A stretch of DNA of 64,000 nucleotides, from contig KV918938.1 of NCBI GenBank assembly GCA_002049455.2, positions 62,001 through 126,000 on the forward strand. The letters run 5' to 3'. How positions within the stretch are numbered: position 1 is the first letter of the stretch; each line of letters begins with the position of its first letter. The notes under the pieces were generated by a model, which had not been told where the DNA came from, ran no database searches, and saw only the letters and a program-made list of their open reading frames with translations. The translations under genes and the position numbers were made by a program. Source of the stretch: Porphyra umbilicalis (taxonomy: Eukaryota > Rhodophyta > Bangiophyceae > Bangiales > Bangiaceae). Shown one piece after another: positions 35,401 through 45,513 of this stretch.

Positions 35401-37206
35401 GGTGGTGCGCTCATTGATGCACGCGATCGTGGTCGTGTTGCCGATAATCTGGCTACTCGAGATGGACGCGACGATGGTGGCGATGATGCAGCAGCAGTAC
35501 GCGGACTTGGAGGCGCACGCCTGGATGCACGCGTTCGTGCTGGTGGTGCCGATGAGGGAGTTGCTCATGCTGGACGCGATGATGGTGGCGATGGTGCACC
35601 AGCGGTACGCAGTCTTGGAGGTGCACGCGTCGTTGCACACGCTCGTGCCAGTGCTCCCGTTCGTGTTGTTGCTCAAGATGGACCAGACGATGGTGGTGGT
35701 CGTGGACGGGCGGTACGCGGACTCGGTGGTGCGCTCATTGATGGACGCGACCGTGGTCGTGTTGCCGATAATCTGATTGCTCAAGATGGAAGCGACGATG
35801 GGGGCGATGGTGCAGCAGCAGTTCGCGGACTTGGAGGTGCACGCGTTGATGCACTCGTTCGTGCTGGCGGTGCCGATGAGGTGGTTGCTCAATCTGAACG
35901 CAACGATTGTAGTGGTGGTGAATTGGCGGTACGCGGATTTGGTTGTGCACACAATTATGCTCGCGATCGTGGTCGTGTTGCAAATAATGTGGTTGCTCAA
36001 GATGGACGCGATAATGGGGGCGATGGTGCAGCAGCAGTACCCGGACTCGGAGGTGCACGCGTCGATGCACGCACTTGTGCTGGTGCTCCCGTAGGTGTCG
36101 TTGCTCAAGATGGACCCGAAGATGGTGGTGGTGGAGGAGTGGCGGTACGTGGACTTGGTGGTGCACACAATGATGCACGCGATCGTGGTCGTGTTGCCGA
36201 TGAGGTGGTTGCTCAAGATGGACGCTACGATGTGGGCGATGGTGCAGCAGCAGCACCCGGACTCGGAGTTGCACGCGTCGATGAACGCGCACGTGCTTTT
36301 GCTCCCGTAGGCTTCGTTGCTCAAGATGGACTCGACGATGATGGTGCTGGTGGAGAGACGGTACGCAGACTTGGTGGTGCACACAATGATGCACGCGACC
36401 GCGGTCGGGTTGCTGATAATCTGGCTGCTCAAGATGGACGCAACGATGTTGGCAATGGTGCAGCAGCAGTACGCGGACTTGGAAGTGCACGCGTTGTTGC
36501 ACGCGCTCGTGCTGGTGGTGCCGCTGAGGTGGTTGCTCAAGATGGACCCGAAGATGGTGGTGGTGGTGGAGTGGCGGTACGCGGACTTGGTGGTGCACAC
36601 AATGATGCACGCGATCGTGGTCGTGTTGCCGATTATGTGATTGCTCAAGATGATCGTGGAAGTCACGTAGGTGATGCAGTGGATGCACCGAGACGTGGTT
36701 GTGCAAGCGTTGATGCACGCGCTCGTGCTAGTGCTCCCGATGGCCTTGCCGCCCAAGGTGTACACGGCAAGAATTGCGGTTGTGAAGTGGTGGTACCCGG
36801 ACTTCATCATGCAGCCATTGCTACACGCGCTCGTGGTGGTGCTGCGGTTGGTGTTGTCGCTCAAGAGGGACCCGAACATGGTGGCGGTGAAGGAGTGGAG
36901 GCACGGGGAATCTATGGTGCAGCCGTTGACGCCCGCGCTCGTGGTGGTGCTCTCGTTGGTGTTGTTGCACAAGACGGACGCGACAATGGTGGCGGTGATG
37001 AGGTGCAACCACAATAACGCGCCCGTGCTGCCGTTCACGCACGCGCTCGTGGTGGTGCTGCCGTTGGTATAGTTACTCAAGATCAACACGACACTCGTTG
37101 TGAAGGACATGGCCAAGACAGCAGAGGCGGCGACGGTGGTCGGGTGCTTGAGCAAGACGGGGGTCGTCCCGCCGCCACAGACGGCGGTGGTGATGTGTAT
37201 GCATGA
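32450..37206 (+). CDS. Large protein with ~23 copies of a 36-residue repeat, two internal TAA
   Basis: A possible first exon (32450-32728) is RGG-rich (RGRVRGRGGGRERGRDRG). The main frame runs from about 32840 to TGA 37204-37206 and is broken only by TAA at 34648-34650 and 37015-37017. Residues of the first ~600 codons include a Pro/Arg linker (RRRPPARPLPPPAKRRRR), a globular part (MLLWILYWADSGGVHGCLRVL, GRGWSGLVVRQLHLV) that weakly recalls a Ulp1/C48 peptidase layout without its catalytic Cys, and an acidic tail. Then come about 23 tandem 36-residue (108-bp) units of the type VVAQDGRDDGGDGAAAVRGLGG plus ARVDARARAGGADE. Variants ending RVADN, APVG or GGADE alternate. The second TAA falls at position 19 inside a full-length unit, so it is not the natural end. 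Function unknown. Confidence 0.5.
34657..37140. repeat. 108-bp coding tandem repeat array
   Basis: Twenty-two to twenty-three units of 108 bp with core GCTCAAGATGGACGCGACGATGG and CTTGGAGGTGCACGCGTCGATG. Units fall into at least three classes alternating in order, suggesting expansion by blocks of two or three. The array leaves at least five of six frames open, including a 620-codon Ser/Thr/Cys-rich frame on the minus strand (37155-35293). The plus frame in phase with the flanking genes is favoured. Confidence 0.9.
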
Positions 37207-38193
37207 GGACTCACTGGCGCTGCCGCCGATGCACAGGTTCTCGGTGGCGCCGCTGTTGGTATGCTACCTCATGTTCGACGCGACAATGGCGGTGCACGGT
37301 GTAACCCGGTTGAAGGGCCCAGCACAGGAGTCCGTGGCCTTGTGGAGGGACCATGGTGTGGCGCCGCCGCGAAAGTCGGTCTTTTGGTCGGTGATCCTTC
37401 TTTGCTGCCGTCTTTCGCCTCACGGCGCGGTGATCCGTTGTCTAGCTTTGATGCAGATGACATGAACGTCTTGGCCGGCACTCTTCCCTCAAACCACATG
37501 GCCAGAGGAATTGAAGGAGTCCCTAGCGCAACGCTCGCACCGATACAGAGCATTCAGAAGCCTGGAGTTGCCGGAAAAAATCGTACATCGCCAAAGAAAC
37601 TCCACAAGCAAATGTTGGGTACCAGCCGAGAAGCTCCTGACGCCACTGTTCGCAGGGAAGTTGCCATGGATGCGGGCGGGAAGCCCAAGGACGGACGCGG
37701 TGGTGACAAAGTGTCTGCGCAAGTGCTTGGGTCTCCGACGCGACGTGCCGAGGATTTCTACTCCGTTTCTGTGACTGAGAGTCACTCTGTTCCTGAGTTG
37801 GGATTCCACGGACTGATTCGTTCGAATAGTGCATCATTTTGGCAATTTGGCGCGCACGTGTTCCGAATAAGGGCACGCGAGAGGCACCCCGTCTCTAGTC
37901 GACTGCCAAAGCGACATTCCGGGGACAGGCTCAGAGTGCGCGTTCAAACCTTTCCGCAGCTCCCTACCATTATGTTCGAATCATTCTCTGGTAGGCCTGC
38001 GCCTGACCTTAGCGTCAAGCGTAAAGACTTGAGGGCACAGCTGCAATCAGAAAGGGAAAAGCGTATGTCAGGTGCGGAACTCAGAGCCAAAGTCGGTGAG
38101 AGTGCAAAGGCTCTTCAAGCCGCATACCGGGACTTTGGTGTGACGCGCTTCCTTGCCAGTGTGAACGATCCCAGCGCGACTTGGGTGCGATGA
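37207..38193 (+). CDS. Unrecognised ORF upstream of and in frame with the JmjC segment
   Basis: The frame of the repeat gene stays open after its TGA, with a first solid ATG at 37462 and a TGA at 38191-38193. The 243-residue product has a basic region (RERHPVSSRLPKRHSGDRLRVRVQTF) and a helical end (RKDLRAQLQSEREKRMSGAELRAKV). No JmjN motif is clear. Because it shares the frame with the JmjC segment that begins 30 bases later, it may be the N-terminal part of that protein, with the TGA inside a small intron or a nonsense mutation. Confidence 0.4.
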   Translation, partial: GLTGAAADAQVLGGAAVGMLPHVRRDNGGARCNPVEGPSTGVRGLVEGPWCGAAAKVGLLVGDPSLLPSFASRRGDPLSSFDADDMNVLAGTLPSNHMARGIEGVPSATLAPIQSIQKPGVAGKNRTSPKKLHKQMLGTSREAPDATVRREVAMDAGGKPKDGRGGDKVSAQVLGSPTRRAEDFYSVSVTESHSVPELGFHGLIRSNSASFWQFGAHVFRIRARERHPVSSRLPKRHSGDRLRVRVQTFPQLPTIMFESFSGRPAPDLSVKRKDLRAQLQSEREKRMSGAELRAKVGESAKALQAAYRDFGVTRFLASVNDPSATWVR

Positions 38194-39498
38194 GTCACAG
38201 CTGCCGGCAAAGAGAGGGCTGTGATGGGTGGAGCCCTTGATCCCGTAGATGTGTACTATCTTTCAGACATGTCACCTGCCAACAAGGATGGGTGCAGTAG
38301 GAGTCTCGGTGACCCTGCGTGTACTGCCCAGGCCGATGCTTGCCCGCTTCGTCAGCGATTTGCGAACCCTCGCACATTGAATCACCACCCTATGCTTGGC
38401 GCAGCGTCCACATACGAAGGTATCAACACGAGCTTGCTGTACGTTGGGTCCCAAGGCTCTCACTTTACCTGGCACGTTGAGGACAGTCTGTTGCAATCAT
38501 GTTCGTACTTGCAGGCCGGAGCGAGCAAGTTTTGGTGGTTCATCCCGGCGTCGGAACGCCCTCTCGCGGAGCGCGTGATGCGAGAGCTTATGGACCCGGT
38601 TGTATTGGAAGCGGCCGGAGGTGACGTACGGACAGTTCTTGCTGTAAAGGCGTGCTTGTGGCCTGCAACGCTGTTTCCGGCTCGTGGTGTACGAGTTGGA
38701 TTCCACAAGATGGAGCCTGGGGAATTTGTTGTCACGGGTTACGGCGTCCTTCACAGCGGCTTCAATGGGGGACCAAACGTGGCCCCCGCCGTGAACACTG
38801 CCTGCACAGCCTGGTTTTCTTATGCGATGGAACACGCCGAGCACTGGCGCAATAAGCTGACTATCCACATCCCTTTTGAAAAGCTGCTGGTGCTTGCGGC
38901 CCAGAAGCTCGCTGCTGGGGAATGGTGGAGCGGCCACGCGAAGACGCATCAGGCGTCAGAGCCAGAACATTTCCAACGGGATATCAAAGTCATGGTGTCG
39001 TACCTGTGAAAGTACCTTGACGATACGCATGCCTTTTTGGACATGGGACCAGACACAGACTGGGCTGGCAGGAAGGCCACCATTGTCTACATCATGCGGG
39101 CATCTAGGGGCGTGACGAATTTTATCGTGCTTAACTCCATACAGCCGAAAGGGACAGCCTTGGTGCTGCCCAATGAGGATACGGGATCAGTCACAGACTG
39201 TTCAGTTGATGGCACTTCTTTCCCTCATTGCGGTGTAGTCGTTTGGCTCTCGGTCATTGTCTGCCCAACGTGCATGGAACAGCTAGGAGAAGAAGCTGGA
39301 CTTACTGCTCTTCTGTGCTGAGTGCGCTGCGCACCGACCATGTTCGGGAGCGAGCACGATCGACTTCGCCAGGGCTCTCCGGCGCAGAGGCGTCTCATTG
39401 GTTGCCATGCTCCGGTGGTGGTGCAGCGGCTCTCGAACAGCTCTCTGAACCTCTTGGTGGATGAATTGAAGAAGCTGTCAGTGGGACGTAATGCATGA
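38194..39498 (+). CDS. JmjC-domain histone demethylase-like protein
   Basis: JmjC enzymes remove methyl groups from histone lysines using Fe(II) and 2-oxoglutarate. From ATG 38224 the frame encodes the core: TSLLYVGSQGSHFTWHVED, LQAGASKFWWFIP, then MEPGEFVVTGYGVLHSGFNGG and NVAPAVNTA. The Fe-binding triad is present: His (38473) and Glu (38479) in WHVED, and His (38752) in VLHSGF. The layout is closest to KDM4/KDM5-type domains. TGA codons at 39007 and 39319 interrupt the same frame, which stays protein-like (KYLDDTHAFLDMGPDTDW; CPTCMEQLGEE) to TGA 39496. Small introns, readthrough or decay could explain this. The JmjC call is firm, the gene borders are not. Confidence 0.75.
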
Positions 39499-39752
39499 GC
39501 GATGTCATTTTTGTGTTTTCTATGCTTCTTGATTTTGGCTTCTCCATGCGCACTATGTATGTTTCTTCGTACTGCCTCAAGTTGCTGGCTGTCACACATA
39601 GCCTGTTGGAATATTCATCAACTTCTTCTCATTTGCTCTTGAGTCCATCGTAGGTCCCTTGCTCGTTGTTGTTGGTGCAGTACAGTATTCAAACCATGAG
39701 CCGAGTCTGACGTACACTTCAGAAAGGATCAAAAAACACAAGTCACTCTCAG

Positions 39753-42700
39753 TCACCCGCTCTTAAAGTGGAAGCCCGAAAGTTTGGTAAACATGACATT
39801 ACGCTGCCCACAAGGAAGCACAAATGCCAATTGGCCGACGCGGTCGGCAGTGACAATGGTACTATCAGCTGCTCCGTCAACAGCGACGACAGCCGGCTCG
39901 CTCAAGACGGAGAAGGCCATGTGCGGTACACTCCATGTCTCGTAGGCAACGTGAAGCTTGCCGTCGACGGTTGCAATGGAGTGGACGCGACCAAATCTCT
40001 TGTGGCTCATGTCTCTCGTTCCAGAGCCGGGCTCTTCAGGCATAATGTCAACAATGGACACTGTGGACCCTTCTCCGATAATAATCGATCGCTCTTTCCT
40101 CGCGGCCTTCCGTTAAAGTTTGAGGGCCGCGTTGGGCGCATGACGCTTCCAAACATGTTCTTTGGGCCCCAGGAGCGTGCGCACAGCGTTCATGCCACGC
40201 CAAGCATCATTGACTGTGGCGGCACTACCTCTGCTCGGACCCAGGCTGTAGAAAGAGACGGCCTTGAGCTGCTTGCCTCGTCTACCAATGAGCCATGAAG
40301 CGGTTATTCCATATTTTCCTGGTAAAAATAGCACTCGGGAGTACTGCTCTGTCTCTCTCCACCTCTGTATGGCATACTCAGCGGGGTTCCAGCTGTTGCT
40401 CTGGCTCACCTCACGCTTTGTCAGCTGGTGAAACCTCTCAAAAATGAGCTCACATATGGCCGGCCTGAGCTGCACTAGCGGATACAAGAGCTCTAGTAAA
40501 CGGTGCACAGATGATCGCTCCCACGACCCGTTGAATGGCACCAGCCGACGCAGTTCAATCATCAGACTCTCGCCAAAGATTTGAAGCTCAGCGACAGTCG
40601 GCCTCGTTAGCACGGCCTCCTCGCCATCCGAGGCAGCTGTTGGGAGGTAAAAAAGTGCGGTAGAGAACCGTCGGAGGGCATGAAGAGCACTGAGAGCGGC
40701 AACTGCGTGTGGCGATGTGGCTGTAGGATGGACCAAGTACTGCAGCACAGTCGGGCCCACCGTGAGCAGCACTGCATACTCTGACATTGAGAGGGTTGTG
40801 CCACCCATCTTTTCGGATTCGAACGACGACAAGACTGTGTGCGTCGGGACATACTTCGCACAGCGACGCATCTGCTTTGTAAATGAGTCCCGTTGCTACA
40901 CTGATAAGGCATCGTAGGCTTCCATTTCAAAGTTTGACCCGATGTTGTAGTAGTGTAGGTGTGAGGGAGCTACAACCACATGCACGTGTATGTCGAAGCT
41001 CCCGGGACCCCGTGCCTCTTCAAGACGCATGATCAGGCTGACGGACTTATCGGATATGCCATTAAGAAGCAGTGCATCCTTCACGGACTCGGCAGACAGC
41101 AGTGGGGAGCTCTTCATGGCCGACATGATGAGCGCAGTCTGCTCTTGCGTTTGAGAGTAACGAGAGTCCTTCACTTCAAAAGAGGTCGTGCTGCTCATGG
41201 CTCGCTCTTTCCGAGCTGTAGTGGTCTTCAATTGGACAATGTCGCAGCTATTGCAGTGCTCTATGCCTGGGGCACCGACCGAGTTGGAAAACCTTGCAGC
41301 CAGACATAAAACAAAGACCAAGACACAAGTACACACGAACTACCACGTTCTGCAGTTTGAAGGCATCATACACGTGAAAACCTTCCTTGCTCGTGAGGAG
41401 GACGTCTTCCACCACGCGCTTGAGCAGTGCATCCGGGTTGGCTCCTGGTGGCAAATAAAACAGTGGACGAACAGAAAACGCACGATCCTTGATGCTGAGA
41501 GATGTGTATGCTCCATAGTAGCCCTCCAGGCTTTCCCGTCGACGCTTGTATACGTTGAACTCATCACCGTACAATGAAACGTACAGCGAGTAGGGGTCAT
41601 TTTCCGGGAGAGGACACTCAGGGGGCTCTGCCGCCTGCGAGAGCTCCAGTGGCCGTAGTGACGTTAAGGCGGACCACGAGTCTTGTTATTGCTGATCCCC
41701 CAATTCTGTCCTCATCGCCCCGGAACGGTAGTGAAACGGCAATGAATGCAGATCTCTCATTGGTCGAGGAGTCCAACAGCAGAGCATGTCCGGCCCGATC
41801 TTTACAGAATGTGCCCGTACGGCCCCCAATCGCACAATCGACGCCTTCGTTTTTCTGCACTTTTCTGCGTATCTCCCAGAAAATCTCGATATCCCAACGA
41901 TTGCGGGCCGGTTGCTCCCTTGACACGGAAGGGATCGGATGAAAATCTCAAGCAAAAGAAGGATCTCGGTTCTGCACGGAAGTGGCGGTGGGAGAGCCAA
42001 TAGGACGTCTCAGATTCGTGCTGAGCAGCTGTTTACCGCTGCGTTTAACCAATAGATGGCCAGTTCCACAAGAACCGTACCGCCAGGAACCGTTCCTGGT
42101 CGATGAGGACAGAATTGGGGGATCAGCAATACATCATGGCTGATGCTTTCACGGAAAGAACCAGTACGCCATCGGACCGCGTGAACCGCAGAGTAAACTT
42201 GCGTTCCTCAGTGAAGCATGGTGCCCAGTTCGCGGGCGGTACGAAATCAGGAAAAGCAGAAAACTGCGCGAGGGAGTCCCCAAGTCGAAGTGCGCTCTGG
42301 GGAGCATACGTGGACGCGGACATGGTGAAGCTACCGTCACAAGCAATGGCCGTGCTCATCAGACTGGCCTTGAACGTCGTAGCTGTATCAAGAAAGACCT
42401 GGGCGATACATCCAATGTCGTACCTGTACCGGACTCGGAACAGGACGTTCTTCACGTGATACCTCGCGGGATCCCTGGAAACTACAGTCTGATAAAACTC
42501 TGCAGGCCGCTCAGCTGTGTCCATGCACGATTCCCCGTTACTGTGGAAAAGAGCAGCCGTCTTGGGATCTCCAAAGTCCCGCTTTACGTGCTCAGAGAAA
42601 GGAATTTACGACAGGACTGCGTCGGGCAGTTTTCACAAGGCTCTTCCTTTGCTAACGGGAATCTGACGTGTGTTCGTTTCTCTTCGCAGTGGTATGGCAG

Positions 42701-42971
42701 ATTTCAGCATGTGCTTGCGCAACTGCCGTAAGCGCCACCTCGAGGGCCACTCCTCCTGCGGAATAAAGGAGTTCTCGGCCTCTCGCATCATGTCATATTG
42801 TCTGAGCGTCACGCGCACTCGCCCATAGAGGTACCCATAACATAAGAACTCGCGACGTGTTGCAAAGCCCTCATCAGGGTGCTCAGATGCACTCAAAAAG
42901 TTTGTGTCGTCTGATGGGTAAGCGTCTGCTTCAGATTCTGATGACAGGGCGACGTCGTCGTACTCCTCCAT
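39753..42971 (-). CDS. CACTA-like (Transposase_21/DUF4218-type) transposase, split by a MITE
   Basis: The minus frame from ATG 42971 to TGA 39755-39753 is coherent if four TAA/TAG codons are sense: TAA 42608-42606, a TAA formed across the MITE site, TAG 40898-40896 and TAA 40115-40113. Upstream is an acidic N-terminus. In the middle, YGDEFNVYKRRRESLEGYYG and SIKDRAFSVRPLFYLPPG resemble the YxDxxxxYR and LTLGPHG blocks of Tnp2-like transposases. The later FERFHQLTKREVSQSN matches the HQxxKRxxxxSN block of the DUF4218-like region. Likely introns: a 51-base GTCAG...GCAG intron that removes a TGA at 42633, and one near 41300-41345. The element's terminal repeats were not located. Catalytic residues could not be assigned. 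Confidence 0.5.
41687..42131. mobile_element. MITE, TA-flanked, copy 1
   Basis: Terminal inverted repeats TTGCTGATCCCCCAATTCTG (41689) and the complement (ending 42129) bound a 441-bp element with TA on each side. It has no coding capacity and is a Tc1/mariner-type MITE. It interrupts the CACTA-like transposase. Taking out the element and one TA restores the open frame across the site (443 bases removed). A second copy is at 63277-63705. Confidence 0.9.
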
Positions 42972-45285
42972 ATCGGGCGCTCGTGGTACCGCTCTGCCAG
43001 GGACAGGTTGGGGTCTGCCTGCCGAGCCCCCACCGTCGCATCAACGGCGGAAATCCTGCTCTGCAGCATCCGAGTTCGTGCGATGTGCTTGCAAATGAAT
43101 CAGGTTGGCATCAGTGAGATTGAAAAACGCGGAACCTCGTGGACCGCGCCTGCGACGCTTCATGGCGACCAGGAAAGGGGGCCCGTGCCTGCGTAGCACA
43201 GTATCCGACACTGCACGTTGACACCGCATACGTACGCCCGTAGGAGCACCAAGAGGGACACAGCCGAAGACCTGTTTGACGGGGATACACAGCGAGATCA
43301 AGGTCCCAAGGCACAGGACGCCGGCACGATGCGACTGCGGTGTGGCACCTCAAGCATCGACGGATGCTCACCTCGGCGTACCTATGGCGAGGGAGGCTCT
43401 GATCTGCTGATCGGCACGAGTTGGAGCTGCTCGGCAGATTCCCGGCTCGGACACTCTGCACCGATCCCCCTTTCTGACAATAGGAAAGGTACGAAGGACA
43501 CGTCCTTCAAGGTGGACCACCGGCGGACGGCCTCCGTGTGCTCATTGGCCAGGCAGTTCTAGCCCCCCCAGCGATCAAGGCGCCGATTAGTTTTCCATTT
43601 GATCCGGCAGACCATCTGCGGAACAGTCCTCCAGTGATCCTCGTTTGATCTCAACGATGATCCTGAGTGATCTCCGAACGCCACCGTCGGGACTGTTTCC
43701 AGGACAGTCTTGCGTCATAGATCTCGCCCTATCCTATTCTTAGTTTGAGATTAGGCAAGGACAGTCCACCGAAAAACCCCGGGGAGTTCTTCCACTTGAT
43801 ATGAGGATCACTGGGGGACGATCTCGATTTCGCGTCACGCCGACCTCCAGAATCGATGTGGCTGCGTGAGCAAATCGGGCCGCAGGCCTATACTGTGAAT
43901 TCTTCGATTTTGTGGCTAGGATTGAATAAGGACGAGCATCCGTCTCCCTTTGAGGAGGGGGGGGCGAATGCATGTCATCTGGAGAGGGGGGGGTCAGGCA
44001 CATGGGCTACAAGCTCCCCGGGCAGTAGAGTTGAGCAACACGCCCGGGGCGTGCTAAATTGCTCGCCTGGGGCGTGCAATTTCACGTGTTTTGGTCGTGT
44101 CACGCCCTGCACGCCCAGAACTTTAGGGGCGTGATTGGGGCGTGCTTGGCGATAGAGTACATCATTTCTAATGCGCTCTTGGCGCGCCAGTCCACCAAAT
44201 ATTTTTCGGTGCAGTTCCGTGCCACCTTCGCTACTTTTTTAGGGCGCGGTGTTATTCTGCTCCGGCGAGCGTCCACAAACAAGGTGCTTGACGCTATGAG
44301 ACGTGGGGACCATTTTTCCGTCGTGTGCCCACAACCAAGGTGCTCGACGCCGTGATGCGCGGGCGCCATCTGTGCGAGATGGGCACAGCAACGGCCACCT
44401 GCTGTCATCAGCCAGGGAGGACGCAGAGGGGCACCTCGACACGGGCGCCAATGAGGACGATGAATGCGACGTATCGCGCGCCGGCAAGGACCACGCCGAC
44501 GGCAGTGATGAAGGGGACGCCGGCGGCGAACTACGCGCCTCCTGAACGAGAAGGTCGCCCGATGCGCCACGGCTGGTGCCGTCGTCCTTGGACAGGACGT
44601 TGGTCGTCCCGGCGACGAGGACACCCGCGCGGCCATAACCGAGAATGATTTGATGACCACCTGCTCTGGCTTTATGCGCGGTGAGATGGGTGGGACTGCG
44701 GGCGGTGGGGCGGCCGGTGGAGGTCAGGCGAGCCGACGTCCCGTGATGCTGCAAAGTATCTTTGACGCAGAGTGGCACATGCCAAGAGAGTGTATCGCAT
44801 GCAGCTGTTTCCTCCTTGTTTTCTGGCAATTTTGTGGTCCTTTGAACCATCTGAATTGCAAGAGTATTAGGTACTTTGAATCGCCTATCAAGTAAATGTC
44901 AAAACATGGCGGCTACATCACGGGCGTGAGAGGGGTGTGCCAATATTGGCGTCGTGCAGAAGGGCGTGATTAGGCGTGCATCGCCCACCCCGCGGGGTTG
45001 CGGGCCCGCTACCCAAAAAGGGGCGTGATGCACAACCCTTCGGGGCAGCGACGGCCGTGTGTGCCGGGGGTGTACTTACCATGTAAATCGGACAAGATTC
45101 CCAGGCTTGTAGCCCCTGCCGAAGCAGCCTGCACACGGCTGAAATCGAGCGTGCTGTCGTTGTTTCGCAGCGTGCCAGGGCCGGTCAGAGCATTCCCACC
45201 AATGTCGGGCCAACGCCATATTGGGCACACGTTGCAGAAACAAGTCTTAAATTCGCCGTTGGCCAGTTCTCGGGGCGGGTACAGG
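42972..45285. other. Transposon debris, no supported gene
   Basis: A minus frame at 43301-43041 is in phase with the CACTA-like gene (MKRRRRGPRGSAFFNLTDANL) and could be an upstream exon ending at a TGA. 43600-43740 has degenerate GATCC/CAGT repeats. 44032-44113 is the second copy of the GCGTGC-rich repeat at 23524. 44278-44345 has a ~53-bp direct duplication around AAGGTGCTCGACGC. 44920-45040 is another GCGTG-rich stretch. Overlapping ORFs in 44100-44850 have no domains. Confidence 0.45.
44032..44113 (+). repeat. GCGTGC-rich dispersed repeat, copy 2
   Basis: Matches 23524-23598 in reverse complement, sharing GGGGCGTGCTAAA, CGTGCAATTTCA and GTCACGC-CTGCACGCCC. The conserved part ends abruptly on both sides. 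Confidence 0.7.
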
Positions 45286-45513
45286 CATTATTCAGATATA
45301 TCCACTGCCATTTATTTACACTGTCAGGAGCGACTTTCGCGAGCATCTGCCGACTTGCGGATCCGCAGCAATTGTATGAATACAGTATCCCAAAATGGAG
45401 AAAAGAGTACGACTGGTAGAACTTACAAGGAACTTGGCGAGAAATAAATCGATTATTTGACTTGGCAATAAACGTGATCACACTTACATGCCTCCCACTC
45501 CGCCTTCACGCTA

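Noticed and set aside
35293-37155. 620-codon minus-strand frame
   Set aside because: Shadow of the 108-bp array; the plus frame is in phase with neighbouring coding regions and continues into non-repeat sequence.
38183-39012. TGA read as Trp throughout
   Set aside because: Almost every other gene appears to end at TGA, so global TGA reassignment does not fit; local introns or damage are simpler.
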